From Latrodectus hesperus (Eukaryota; Arthropoda; Arachnida; Araneae; Theridiidae): DNA of 64,000 bases. Below the pieces are notes generated by a model. The model made no database searches. It saw nothing but the letters and a program-made list of their open reading frames with translations, and was not told the DNA's origin. The DNA lies in the NCBI GenBank assembly GCA_037975125.1, contig CM075857.1:69643899-69707898 (forward strand). Direction: 5' to 3'. Positions 50,246-62,815 of this stretch are shown piece after piece (position 1 is the first letter of the stretch; each line of letters opens with the position of its first letter). The translations under genes and the position numbers were made by a program.

Positions 50246-53200
50246 CTTTATTTTTTTTAAAAATTAAAAAATTTTTGAAAGCAATGTTTTATGTTTGAAT
50301 ATCATGATTAATAACTAAAACAATAAATAGCATGAATACTTACTTTTCCCTCCAATAAGAAAAATATGATGAAAAAGAAAATTGAATGTAAATGAAAATT
50401 TCTAAATAATTATGAAAAAAATGAAGATTATAAATGAAACTTATTTATCAAATTAGATGAAATTTGAGCTTAATAGCTCAGAATTTCAAATAGCATAATA
50501 GTGTTATTCAGCTGAATATCTATCTGAATGCGTTTGAGGGATATTGTTAAAAACAGTTTAAAAATAAAACCTGGTATATAAATGGATGAAGATGATATTC
50601 CCATGTATAGATTACGTACATCTGTCAAATTGATTAGTTATGTTTATTAATCATTTGACTTTATTATGTTAAAAAATTTTCCTCAAAATTTGGCTATGAT
50701 TTTCAAGTTTAAATATACCTTGGGGGAATTTGAATCTAATAAAAAATTTATAATAAAAAAATCTATTTAAATTATAAATATAAAAGTGCGTATAATTCCA
50801 CTTTATTTTTACCTTTTCGCTAGACAATTTTATACATTTCATTATATTTAAAAATTGAGAGGATTTATTTATTGCTTATATTCCTTGATGAATTTTTATT
50901 TATTTTAATTTTTTTATTCATATGAAGAATTGAGACATCTTTAAAATTGCCTTTTGCTGTTATAAATATAATCATATCACTTTTTTTAGATATTTTAATA
51001 ATTATTACTGTTGTTCATATTTATCTTTATCTTCTATTCAATGCTATAACTATAAATTAAATGGTGCAGATCGTTTTGGTATGGGTATCTAAAAGTTGAG
51101 GAGTAAATTTCCCCTTTCCATTACCAGATATGATCGTTATTCGAATAAATTTGATATAAAAAAGTAAGTATATATCCATACACTTGAAAATATACATTCA
51201 TATTTTTAACTCTAACAAAAATAAAGATTATAATACTTTAATAAAATGCTTAGCATTTATTTTCTTAAAAATAACATTGAAAACATGATTTTATGAGCTA
51301 CTAATCCTAATACATTCTACTATATATTAAATATTTTGTGATGTTTATCCAATTATATTAGACATTTGTAAATATCAAATAATATTTCTTCAGATTCGGT
51401 AATTTTAGTCATTTCAATTTGTTTCGACCATCAACAGGAATAATTTTTAAGAATGTGAAAGGAATATGAAATCAAATCAGAGCCAGACAATCTAGAAATT
51501 CCCAAGCATTTTTAACCAATTATGGTCGATCATCCAAGAGCATTTTTAACAAACTGGTAATGTAAGTGAAAGATATTAGGGTACCTCATAATCTTTTTAA
51601 AGGAAACAGAAGTAACCAAATGATCAAATGTGAATTTTGGTCATTTGAAAAATAAATCCTCTATGATTATGTAGAACGCAAAATGTTATGAATCTCTTTT
51701 AATGAATCACCAAGAGATACTGGTAAATTGAATACACATCCTTAAATATTTGTTGATATGTTTTTTGGAGTACTAATAGAATTGTGCATTTTCAATTACC
51801 AAAAGATAACCAAACTGTTATCGAACATCCTAACCGCAAAATATGGAATCGAGTAAATCACCTTGTTTATTGAAAAGTAAACAATTTTCTTTTGTAGAAA
51901 ATTGATTATTCTGCAAAGCAAAAACAACAAATTTCGCTTTTAAAGATGTTTTCTGAAATAAATAAAAATTAATTAGAATGAGAAATACTGACTGTCTGCT
52001 CAAAAAGCCTTCATCAGATATTTTGATGAAAAATCAACACTGAATTGAAATATTATTACACTAAATGGGGAAACATTATTAATGAATATGATTACACAAA
52101 AATTAAATTGGATAAAAAAATTATTTTCATCTGTTTTTATCTGACAACTAAATTTTTATTCTTAATCAGAAATGGAAGTGTTTTAAAAATTTATTTACTC
52201 AAATTTAGTCTTAAAAGTTTATTTTTCAGTTTCATTTATGTTACTATTCAAACGTTTCTTTTTATGCTTAATCTTTGATTTAGTATTCCAAGGACACTTC
52301 TTAAAAATATTCAAACCCTTTTTTTTCAGAAATAACATATATTATAGGAAAATATGAAGATGAACAACAAATGAAATAAAGGTCTTTTATCCAAAAAAAA
52401 AAAGCTTTTTGCTATGATAGCAATACGACAACATATCAATAAATAAAATGAAATTTTATTTTTAAAATTTTTTTCTACTTTATAATTATTTCATAAATTA
52501 AATTTTGGTTTATGGTTTAAATTTTGTTTTGTGTGATTGCATTACTCAAGAAAAATAGGTATTATAGTTTGGAATATGCAATTGAAGAAGGATACAAAAT
52601 TTTCATACTCTTGATGTTTTATTAGTATATAGATATTAATGGACTTTAGAGAGATATGCTTGACTCAGTGAAAATTCTTATGAAAATTTTAAAGTTAGTA
52701 TGTCACTTGTAAACAAACAAAGAAATATGTCTCGTTTAAGGAACAAAATAAATTCCAATAGAACTTGAATTTTATGTTTTTCCTTTTAACTAATAGAAAT
52801 GTGTAGTAATTGATTGCGATAAAGAAATCTTTGTCAGAGTCGTTAATTAAGTAGGTCACGGATTTCTCTTTAAATTCTTACATTTATTCAGTTCACATCA
52901 GGAAGGCATTAGTTATTAAAATATTTAAGGAAAAATAGGTAGATAAATGTTATTTGTGAGATATTGTACTTCTATGACTCAATAGTACACTATTTTAAAT
53001 GTTAAAGTTTTTAAACATTAGAAATTTTAAATTTTTAGCTCATTTTTAGTATTTGGTTCACTTGCATAGCTAAAATAATGTTTAATTAAATAAGCTTATG
53101 AGGAAATGAAATTTGATTATATATAAATGATATACATTTTTAAAGATAATTTTATTTTTATAAATAAAATTTATCTCTTAGAAAATATAAGATATTAGGA

Positions 53201-55753
53201 TTGTTCGATTTTTAAGAAAAAATTCCAATGGGAAAGTATTGAACAGCAAAAATGTATTTTCTTAAATATAAATTTGATAATAGTAACAAAAACTTTCGAA
53301 TTTTCTTAAAAACAATTATAAGTTTAATTCAAAAATGACAAGAAGTAACAAAATTAAATTACTGCTTCGAAGAAATAAGAGTCGATTTTTATCCTCAAAT
53401 AGATTATTTTCAACTTCGTAGTGAAATTAAAGTTTCTGAATTAAACATGTATTTTTAAAGTACATATGTCCTTACTATAGACTTTCAAGGAAAAATAATA
53501 CATGACAATGAATGCGAATGAAATAATAAAAATAAATGTATATCCTATAAACTATGATTTCATTTCGCCTAAAATTTCTTAATCCCTTCATTTCTTCCAC
53601 AAATATCTAAATCTAATTTGTTTGAATAATATTTTAATCATAAACAAAATAATTTGATACTTTTTACGTGTAGATGCTTTCAAAAAAATTCAAATGATAG
53701 ACATTAAAAGGGAATAAATTGTCACAAGAAATTGCAGTCAATGCAAATTCTAGACGGAAAGAGACCACTATCAACTGTATTATGGTCTTGAATGTGGCAA
53801 CTTATTTTTAAGTGAAGCCGTTTCTGGCTGCATTAGGTTGATTAAAAAAGAATGCATAAATAAGTTGCTCAACTAGCTTGGGAAATTACATAAAATTACA
53901 CATTTGGGATTACGATTCTATTTATTTACAATTTTAGTTAATTTATAAGATAATTTATCAGTTATCTGTGATTTTTTTGTATTATAGTAAATTGACAGTA
54001 ATTTATATATTAACTTCAGCTTCAGAATAACATTAAGAGTGTTTGACATTTTGTATGTAAAATGTTAAAAGTTCTTCCATTCACTTAAAATGTGTAAAAG
54101 CATTTCTTAGATTTATAGTTTTATTTTTATTAAACTAAAGATAATTCAAATTTTAGGTAGCATAGTGTTCTAATATTTTTAATTTTTTAAATGTCAAACG
54201 TTGGGTTATAAACTAGTTCTTAAATAAATTTGGTCTTAGTATGAATAAAGTTTGGTTCAAACTTCCTTAAACATAAACATAAATATTTCTTATGATAAGT
54301 AACATTATAAATAATTTAGAGTTAACATATTTTAAATTTATGTAAAGTGCTTCTCGTACGAGTGTTTTGGTAAATAAATTTATATCGCGATTTTATTAAG
54401 GTACAGACTGGTAAAATATCTTAGAATATATGAATAACATTAAAATATCATTAGTGCAGTAAATATGAATAAAATTGAAATCTTTTGGAAATAATTTAAA
54501 TAAAATCAACAACCAAATTTATTAACCGATTACTTCAACTAAATACTTGTATGAATAATAATAAATAAATAAATATTATAAAACAGAATGATGTTTCTGC
54601 TTTAAAAATGTTAGTATTAAAACAATAAATTTAATAATATTTCTAAAAAAATTATTTTAAAGAAAAAATGTATAAAATGTTTTTTAAAATTAAATATAAA
54701 TAAGGATTATTTATTTTGAAAAATGCATTTACACCATACACAGCATAATATGTAAATTACTATTTACTGCATTATAATCATCTAAAGCTGATTTAACTAT
54801 TGATAAAAGTTTCAGAAAGATTGTTGAACCTTAGATACTGTAGTATAATGGTTCATTTTTCTTGTGTGTCAAAATACAGGTTGATTAAACTTTAAAAATA
54901 AATCTTAAGATTCAGCAAGAAGAATAATGATCTAAGTATTTCTTAAATTATGATGCGTTTGTGTCTTATAAATCAAAAATACTTATTGTTAATACAGTGG
55001 TTTCCTTAAATAAATTAAAAAGCAATACAAAATCAAGTTTCATTATTAAGCTAACGTTAAACTTTGAAAAATAAATAATGAAAAAATCTGTATCTAAAAT
55101 TGTAAATCTCTATTATATTTGTAAACTTATTTTGCATCTTTAAGTCAAGACTTTAGAAGATCTACTTTTTCAATGAATGTAGTTATTGTGTCAATAAATT
55201 TATTTCACTTAAATGCATGTAGTAAAGCAGACACACACGTTCAATAAGGTCTGAGTAACCGATTACAGCCAAATTTTATCAGTTATTTCTACACGTTTAG
55301 AATATTCTTAAAAAAAAGAATCATTTTTGTTCATAGAAGAGATAATTCTAAATTTTTTGATGTTACACTGGATTTATTTCCATCTATGAAAAATTAGAAT
55401 TACAAAAGGAACATTTTAATATGCATTCATTATACAATAAGACAAAATATAAGTGTTAACCTTCCACATGATAGATTTTGATTCATATTAATTCAATATA
55501 TTGAACTAAAAATATAAAATAAATAACTTTTTTACTTGAAATAATGAAGAAGAATATATACATTTATTATTAGATTTATCGTAGCTTGTATTAATTAACA
55601 TACTCTATCAATTTTTCCTTAGTTTCATATATTGATAAGCAAATATAAATTAAATGTTAATTTCGTACTAAACCATAATGCAATTTTTCTAGCTATAAAT
55701 AGTTAATGATTATAAATAGAGATTTATTATGACTTTGTAATTTAAATTTTTAA
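50246..55753. other. About 5.5 kb AT-rich DNA without recognisable genes
   Basis: Patches of slightly higher GC occur at about 51400-51880 and 53730-53870, but no frame there matches a family I know. The 77-codon frame at 52045-52278 is low-complexity Phe/Leu/Lys. Confidence 0.5.
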
Positions 55754-56039
55754 TTTCATTCATTCATTGTCGTGTGCCAGCTAGGCTGGCAACATGGGGT
55801 GCGCTGCTCCACTTTTCCAACTGAACCATGTTTTGGTTTGGAGTCCGAATTCCTCAGTACACATATGCCATAGGGACCCGTTTATAGGGTAGGCAACCAT
55901 TTACACATCATTCATACAAGGAAATGTTAAAGACAGGATAGATAGAGAAAGAAAGTACATCAATGCCCAAGCCGGGATTCGAACGCAGGACCTTTTTATC
56001 CGTAGTCAGGCACGCTGACCACTAGACAAGTTGGTCGGA
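55754..56039 (-). mobile_element. Full-length-looking tRNA-derived SINE, family 2, minus strand
   Basis: On the minus strand it starts ccgaccaacttgtctagtgg, containing a pol III A-box-like ttgtctagtgg (56019-56029), followed about 45 bp later by a B box gcgttcgaatc (55976-55986) in a clear tRNA-like context. A tRNA-unrelated body follows (ggttgcctaccctataaacg, aattcggactccaaaccaaa, gttcagttggaaaagtggag, ttgccagcctagctggcac), ending in (aatg)3-type repeats at 55754-55768. Head, body and tail are all present and GC-rich, so this is a fairly young insertion. Target-site duplications could not be fixed in the AT-rich flanks. Confidence 0.88.
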
Positions 56040-57387
56040 AAATTTTTTATTTAATTACTTTAAATAGAAAACTGAAAGTCTGGTCAAATTATTCAGTATT
56101 AAAATTATGCTTTAGAAAATATGTAAAATAAAAGAATATCCTGTTAAAGTATGCTATAGTACGTCTGTAAAATATTGAAAAATTGTTATAATTTTATACA
56201 ATGATAAATATGTAAAATAATAAATGATTATATAATTAAATTAAACTAAATTTTAAAAATTAAATAGAAGAAATTTGTCATTAGATTTACTGAATAAAAC
56301 TTTGATTTTAATATCGATGAACATAAAAAATACTACCAAACATAGTTATAAAATTCTAAAACTCAAATTTCCTCGAAAGAGTTGTCACGAATACAATCTG
56401 TTTTCTTCTGGGATTTCACAAATGAAAGTTAAATAATTTTTATTTGATATTGAAGGTCTTATTAATTATAATGCTATAAGTTTATATCTGAATCTGTAAT
56501 CAATATATCTTAAAATATTTTTGTTTATGAAATTTTAACTGAGGTGTGTGCGTTTTACTAAATTCTATTTGTAATTTATATTGATATTTAAAAACATCTT
56601 TTAACTATCTTTTCACAGAAATTTCATTAAAAATTGAAAAAGTAGACAAAAAATGTAAGACTTGCTCGTATCTCAAATTTTAAATACACAATTGTTTCTA
56701 ATGAAATGATTAATTGAAATTCTAGGTAGGATAAATTTTATCAAAGGAAAATGCTTTATTTCAAATAATAAAATGATCTGTAATGTAAAAAAGTTAAGCT
56801 TTTATCGTTTAAAAGGTATTTTCGATTTCAATTATAAAAGATGATGCATTAAAATACATTTGTTTGTCTTTCAGTATGTATGCAAATATCTATCTTAGCC
56901 AGTTAAATTTGTTTATCATTCATTATCGATAAATATAAGCAATCCTTATTAAATTGTGAAATAAATTTTTAATGAAAAATATATGCAAAATGTAGAAAAA
57001 AATCTTCCCCGGATGTCACGAAGGTATATTTTTAAATTTATAATAGTCCCTTGAAGTGTTTTCCTTTATATAAGGACTACGTCCTCTTTCAATAATGATA
57101 GTTTGAAAAATAGTTTGAATTGCACATGTAACATAAATTGTGGGGAACGAGATTAAATTTTTGTTTTGTAATTTGTGATCTTCTTTTGATTTTGTAACAT
57201 AATATAAACTCAGGCATAAAACTATACTTTATTTAAAAATCTCAAAATTGAGGGAATATTTATTATTGTTTGCGTATTTTTGTAAACATACTCACTTTGT
57301 AACATAAGTTGGTGGAACTGATTCAGCAGATTATCGGGCAGGAACGATAAAATGTGAAGTTGAGCTCCACATCGAATTACGGTTCAG
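56040..57387. other. AT-rich DNA, nothing recognised
   Basis: GC content rises from about 57300 toward the hairpin and frame that follow. Confidence 0.5.
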
Positions 57388-57424
57388 TTGGAAAAGTTGA
57401 GCCGAGTCGAGCCAACTTTTCCAA
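57388..57424. repeat. Hairpin sharing a motif with the family 2 SINE body
   Basis: The 12-bp arms ttggaaaagttg (57388-57399) and caacttttccaa (57413-57424) flank a 13-nt loop agccgagtcgagc. The left side, ggttcagttggaaaagt, repeats a 17-base string of the SINE body read on its own strand at about 55815-55835. This suggests a shared ancestor or a short SINE scrap. Confidence 0.6.
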
Positions 57425-57483
57425 GTTGCGAAAGAGTTAAGATAAAATATTTGAACAACAATCTGTCGAGGCAATTGTTATGA

Positions 57484-57765
57484 ATGGAATCCATTCATTG
57501 TTTTCAGTTTGCAAATGTTTCCATATCTCTTTGGTTTGGATTCTTTTGCAAAGCTAAAACACCCTATATGTGTCAGGAAATGAGGCCATGGTGTCAAACT
57601 CTGTACATTTCCCTGAATCACACTGATCTAACCATCAACATTCATTTTGATGATCTTCTTTTTTCTGAAGGAAGTTATCTTAAACGTGAATACTTACAAA
57701 TATGTTATGCCAATAAGTATATGTTAGGATATCTTGAAATTAAATGGTTGGACGCAGTCCACTAG
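57484..57765 (+). other. 93-codon open frame of unknown origin
   Basis: Begins MESIHCFQFANVSISLWFGF and includes KTPYMCQEMRPWC, with mixed composition in a GC-elevated stretch. It lies about 600 bp upstream of the gypsy reverse-transcriptase relic on the same strand, where gag or protease would be expected. I cannot find a CCHC knuckle or an aspartic protease motif, so assignment to that element is only positional. Confidence 0.3.
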
Positions 57766-58379
57766 TTAACATCAGTGAGAGTAATTGGCTATGAAGTCAT
57801 CCTTAACATTGACGCTTAAATAGGTTATTTTGAAATTTTATTTTAGATTGTGTATGTTTTAAAATACATTTGACGAATTTTTTAAAAAAAAAAACAAAAG
57901 AGGGAGCTTTGTCTTTCAACTTAAAAGTCATTATTGACTATGCTATATCTTGCCACATTTTTAAATTCATTATATTGTGAGTCCTGTTAATATGTAAAGG
58001 CATCGACTTAATGCATGAAGGGAGTTAGATTTTTAAATACTATCAAGTAATTGCTATCACCAGTACTACAGCACCCTTTTTGAAGATAAAAGGAACATCT
58101 GAGTGGTCACTGCTCAATCACAAGCATGCCACACCATGATAAATCATTTGTTACGCATAGCTTGATAACCATAACCATTTAATAATGTCAGCATAAGTTA
58201 TTTCCATTAATAATGCTAACATAATATGATACATAAATGAGAAAATATATTGATTCAATTGATTATTACTGAATGAATGATCCGAGCAGTGAATTTTCAT
58301 ATAGGACATACTGCAAAATTCCCATCAATTTTAGGGCGAAGCTGTGCATCAAACTTATAAGATCAACAGAAATAAAATG

Positions 58380-59510
58380 AGCCTCTCAAAAATCCGCCAA
58401 TAAGCTATCGGATTTTATGTCAAGAGGGATGCAATTATTAATGATGAAATTGAAAAGATGTTGAAACTAGACATCATTTAATAATTAGAGTGTTCTTCGT
58501 TATTTGACTGTGTTGGTCAACTGGCATTTCGGCTAGGATTATGATCTCTTAAAATACTATCAAAAAGGAATTTATGTTTCACCTAAGATTGATGAACTTT
58601 TATACTAGCTGAAAATAGTTCTTTATTTTTCATTGATTGACTTATACTCGGACAGTTTTTGGCTTAAGCAGATTTAGCGAAAGCGGTGATTATCAAATGT
58701 TAAATAGTGTATCAGTTTACCATGATATCGTTCGGATTGTACAACGTACCTCCAATATGTAAGAGTATAATACCTAATAAATTATAAGTATGTAAGATAT
58801 ACTTATAATTTATTAGGGAATTTGATACGGAAAATGTGTGCCGCTGTTTTGTAGTATATAAAGGTTTTATTGAAACTTTTCTCAAACACTTGCGATTTCA
58901 AAAATCGGACATGTTTTAAGCTCAAAATTGCTCCATTTTGAAGTTAGAGAGACGTGTATCATAAGATCTTTTAACAACAAGAAAATATAGAAACCTGATT
59001 CTGATATGGATACAGCTGAATTTGTACATCAAAATTATTTCATGACGCATGAAACTTTTTGGGGTTATACTTTTAAGACAAGTGTTGTAACACAATGTTT
59101 TATTACTGTAAGTCTCTTGGAAAGCTATTGTAATTCGAGTCACGATTATGTTGGAGTAAAAGTTAAAGAAACTCATCTAGGATCATTAAATTTGCTTTGA
59201 GTTTACAAGCTGCATTGGCACTCTTCGATGCTGAAGTTCTTACAAAAGCCACAACAGACGCTAATGCAAATAGTTCGCCCTAGCATGTTAGGCCTATAAG
59301 CGAAATCATTCAACATTTTATTAATTTCTATTCATAATGTTGATTAATAAATATAATCTTTCTAATTCATTTGCAGGGTGATTTCTTAAATATTTAAGAG
59401 TATGGCATTTCTGCTATTCATAAAAGTGGATAAGAGCACCTGGAGATGTAGCAAGCGAATTCGGAAACCTGATTCTTAATGAAGACATATTGGAAAATTA
59501 GTCACTTGCT
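58380..59510 (+). pseudogene. Ty3/gypsy pol relic: reverse transcriptase and RNase H
   Basis: Plus-strand fragments in the order of a Ty3/gypsy polyprotein: PPISYRILCQE and, after a frameshift, EIEKMLKLDII (58446-58478, the segment before the RT fingers); IYVSPKIDELL (58570-58602) and YFSLIDLYSDSFW (58624-58662, the RT palm strand with the first catalytic Asp); QFTMISFGLYNVPP (58713-58754, the 'FxVMPFGLxNAPxxF' motif). The YxDD strand is not readable. Then come RFQKSDM and NCSILKLERRV (about 58890-58957, RT thumb), ALFDAEVLTKATTDANAN (59217-59270, start of RNase H with 'TDAS'-like TDAN), and EYGISAIHKSG (59399-59431) leading to the 'DADxLSRxP' region. Frameshifts and stops are frequent. Confidence 0.85.
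58773..58817. repeat. 45-bp perfect palindrome inside the gypsy RT relic
   Basis: The 19-bp arms cctaataaattataagtat (58773-58791) and its exact inverse (58799-58817) flank the loop gtaagat. It sits between the FGL-x-N motif and the thumb remnants, where the YxDD strand is missing, so it looks like an insertion or a rearrangement scar. Confidence 0.9.
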
Positions 59511-59749
59511 GCAATAACTGATTTAAATTTATAATACGATTCACATTCCCTGATAATGGCCTTCAAGAAAATACAGGCTTGTTTGCCTATAGTTTCTCAT
59601 AGAAAACTGATTCTATTAACCATATTTGAAGAAACAGCAGAGAACGGAAACAAACACCACAATACTACACGCTAGTAACTTGTTCAGCGAAATAGGTTGA
59701 AGATAGGTTGAAATTTTGGAGCATTTAGAAACTTTTACTAATCTGAGAT

Positions 59750-60355
59750 GACTACTTTGAAAGCAGGGGAGGGTAATTTGTCCCTGTCTTTTAAAACCGT
59801 GAGCCAGTGAGCTTTCCTGACAAGAACACTGACACTATTGATGCCCTGAAGGGACAATCCATGTGATCTTAGTCCTACTTTTTACTCTTGAAAAGATTTC
59901 TAAAAAGGTGAGAGGTGCCAATGGCTCCAAGGCTTTACGAGGCAGTGGCCCAAGAGTCTGCAGTTTCATTTCCCTCTAGATCGACAGGGAAAGGTATCCA
60001 CTTAGATGAATGTCATGGAACAAGCATATCCGTTTTAATTTGTTGAGTATCGATACTCCATCACTGTCTCTCACACTTTGCTAATTGGTCAAGTGTTGAA
60101 TCGCACTTCTGCTATCAGACAAAATGGTTATTTCTTTTCCAGTTGGGAGGGACTCAAGAGAATCAAGTGCATTGTCAATGGCAATTTGCTGCGAAATAGT
60201 AAGCAGTAGTCAGGATTTCTCATCTGAATCTTTTTCTCATAGTTTTGCCATTTGATGTAAATTCCACTACCAGAACTGTTATGTTCATCTCTACTACTAT
60301 TCGTATAAGCTTGAACAGCGTCAATTGGAATCTCTCCAATTTTCTAGAGGGACTC
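59750..60355 (-). pseudogene. Non-LTR retrotransposon RNase H domain and C-terminus, 5'-truncated
   Basis: On the minus strand from about 60330: IPIDAVQAYTNSSRDE (catalytic Asp of the usual 'TDGSRD' replaced by Asn), GSGIYIKWQNYEKKIQMRNP, FRSK (catalytic Glu of 'FRSEL' replaced by Lys), IDNALDSLESLPTGKEIT, LSDSRSAIQHL (this Asp kept), SILNKLKRI, then WIPFPVDLEGNETADSW ('WIPSHVDLEGNEIAD' type). It continues EPLAPLTFLEIFSR ... SSLAHGFKRQGQITL. The order and wording match the RNase H end of non-LTR polyproteins that are abundant in spider genomes. At least two frameshifts and three stops make it dead. It lies antisense inside the Ty3/gypsy pol relic. Confidence 0.9.
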
Positions 60356-60359
60356 TTAA

Positions 60360-62174
60360 TGTATTGAGTATTTGATAAAATATTCTTATCATCATTTATA
60401 GAGGAATGAAATGTGATAATATCTTACAAATAAGAAAAGTTGATGAAATAATGATGATTGATTTAGATATAGATTGTTATTGTATAAAATTTGGAGCAAA
60501 AGTTTGATTACCTTATCTATTAAAATTTGTGATTATGATTGTATTTCATTTTTCCTTTGTAATGTAAAACTTAATTTCCGAGAGGTTTGCGCATCAGCAC
60601 TTAAAAATTTTAAATCAATGCAATTTAATACTTTAATTAATGTAATGATTTAACAATTATATAATAGAACTAAATATTTTGTCAGTTATATCATTTTATT
60701 TTCTGAACATGTAGGTATTTTTGTTTGTTGTTGTGGGCATGATGCAGTTGAAGAGAATGATCATATAAATTATGAAATCATCATCTACTAATACTTTTTT
60801 TAATAATTATTATAAACTTGAAAAGGATATTTATGGAGGAAGTCAAAAATAAGTGTAAAACAAACATTTCTGAAGATGACGTTTTTGAATATCTATGATG
60901 GTAAAAGGAAGTTTCAAACGTTGATTACTGATAATTATGATGCTAACTTTATAAAAATAATAAATTAAAAGATTAGCAACTACAAATTGAGATATTTCGT
61001 TACAAGTAACAATAATTTGAAATTTTTTTTATTATCTTTATACATAACTTTCGCAAAAGTTTTCGTATTTACGTTATCTTTATACATTACAGTGAACTAA
61101 TTGTTAAAATTTCTGCATACCTGAATCACGTTTCATATTTTTTAAAAACTGTCTTGTTTGTTTTTGTAAAACATTTATTGTAAATAGATTAACTCATTGG
61201 AGAAATACAACTTAGGCACTTTAAATGTTATTAAAAAATTTATTTTTCAAGCCTCAATGTAAAATTACTAGAAAGCAACTTTTTCAATGTTAGCAACTAT
61301 AAAAATTTAAGATTCCCAAGACATTAATCTCATTCAATTAAATGCGAGAGTATGTTAAGAATTCAATTCATTACAATGCATTAGTTTATTATCTTATTCC
61401 CATAGTAATTTGAGTCTAAAATTTCATTTAATTCAGGGTATAGATAGATTACATTCCTGATAACATTCACAAAGTAAATATGGAAAACTTTTGAAATGTT
61501 CCACATTTGTTTCCTTAAATGTTTTAAAATTATGATTGTTTTCTTCTATCATTGTTGCAAATTGTGAGACCTTCAAAATATATTTCAATGTGTATCTCTT
61601 GACAATTATTTTGTTGAAAAATGGAATTTTATTTTTACATATAGTGTTTATTTATTTACTCCATGTATAAATTACTTACAAAATAAAAATGTTAGTGAAT
61701 TTTTTTCAAACATTTTTCTTCATAAATTATTATTTCAGAAAGAAGAAATTTAGTATCAAAGTCTGCTTTTTAACTGAAAATTTCTTCGCAGAACATTTAT
61801 ATTATGTAAAAAAATAATAAATACTGAATAATAAAGGGAACTTTTCTTGAATCTAACACGTATTTGAAATAAAATTAATAGTATTTATAAATATCTCAAA
61901 TGTTTTTTTTTACAAGTAGTAGATTGAAATTAAAAAAAATCTTTGCTGTCTTTTTAATAAAATATTTCGTTTAAACAAACTGATAATTATTAAATGCTAA
62001 AAAATATAATTTTGTATTTTAATAAATAAGTAATTTTAATACAATAATAAAATGATTACATCATTTTAGTCCCTGAAACTCAGAAAAAACTAAAAATAAA
62101 TTTTGTTTCTTTAAAATAGTTGAAAATTATTGAGGGAGGAGATTTTTATGCATAGCACATGCTTTATTTTCATT
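60360..62174. other. AT-rich DNA between the two halves of the gypsy pol relic
   Basis: No coding remnant is recognised. The RNase H end and the integrase start of a gypsy pol normally lie a few hundred bases apart, so most of this interval was probably added by insertion. Its origin is unknown. Confidence 0.45.
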
Positions 62175-62815
62175 CATTTCCAAGACTGGTTGCCCATTTC
62201 CGAGAAACTTTTTGCCTTATTTCTACGACGAATTCACAGCTAGGCACTTGGGATCTCTCTCTCTCTCTGCAAGGAGATATAATAACCTTCAAAAAACTCT
62301 TCCGGCCAAATTTTTTTCAAAAACTGCTAAGTGATGTACAGCAAAGAAAGCTTCTTCCTATAACCTCCAGAACAGCTAACCCCCTTTAGCTTCATTCGAA
62401 AATCAGTTTTAGCTTCAGTGATGGATCTGTTTGGACAATTTTCAAAGTCGCAAAGTAGAAACGAATCTATAAACGTGGGCACTGATTATCTGGTGAGATA
62501 CTCTGTTATAAAAGTCCTTTTAGTTACAGAACGTTTGCAGTCAAAGCACATTTTCGAGTTCAATAAAGAGTGCTAAGTTGGGGATAAATTATTAGTGTAT
62601 AGTATTCTCAGATAAATGGAATCCAAAGCCCTTCATCAACATATTGGCAGACCCAATGTCTATACATGTCAATATGGAATAGAAGTTTTGGAATATGATT
62701 TAACTGTTTATTACAGTTGCATATGAGCTGAAACACTAGAAGTTATACTCCATTCTTCTCGATGTTTGGAAGGGAGCATGTTTTAGTACCCAATGGAGGA
62801 TACGAAATAAGATTA
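62175..62815 (+). pseudogene. Ty3/gypsy pol relic: integrase
   Basis: Continuation of the plus-strand gypsy pol. The end of the integrase zinc domain reads KLFRPNFFQKLLSDVQQRKL followed by ITSRTANPL (to 62388), as in 'CxxCQQRKxPPxxPAGxxxP'. The catalytic core begins MDLFGQFSKSQSRNE (62421-62465) and NVGTDYLVRYSVIKVL (62472-62519; the 'D' of VxTDYxTRY is kept). Later LADPMSIHVNMEYK-like sequence occurs around 62648-62690, with a stop inside, and then YTPFFSMFGREHVLVP (62744-62791, the 'GYSPFxLLYGREPxLP' segment). It is broken by stops and frameshifts. Order and strand match the RT/RNase H half at 58380-59510, so both are probably one element split by insertions. Confidence 0.85.

Noticed and set aside
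55970..56035. Possible true tRNA gene on the minus strand
   Set aside because: It has A-box- and B-box-like sequences, but no consistent cloverleaf was seen and it is fused to a SINE body and tail.
57484..57765. Assigning the 93-codon frame as gypsy gag or protease
   Set aside because: No CCHC zinc knuckle or DTG/DSG protease motif is readable; only its position upstream of the RT relic suggests it.
58922..59200. Overlapping 84-codon minus frame and 64-codon plus frame
   Set aside because: They fall between readable parts of the gypsy RT and RNase H relic and match no family on either strand, so they are treated as decayed element sequence.
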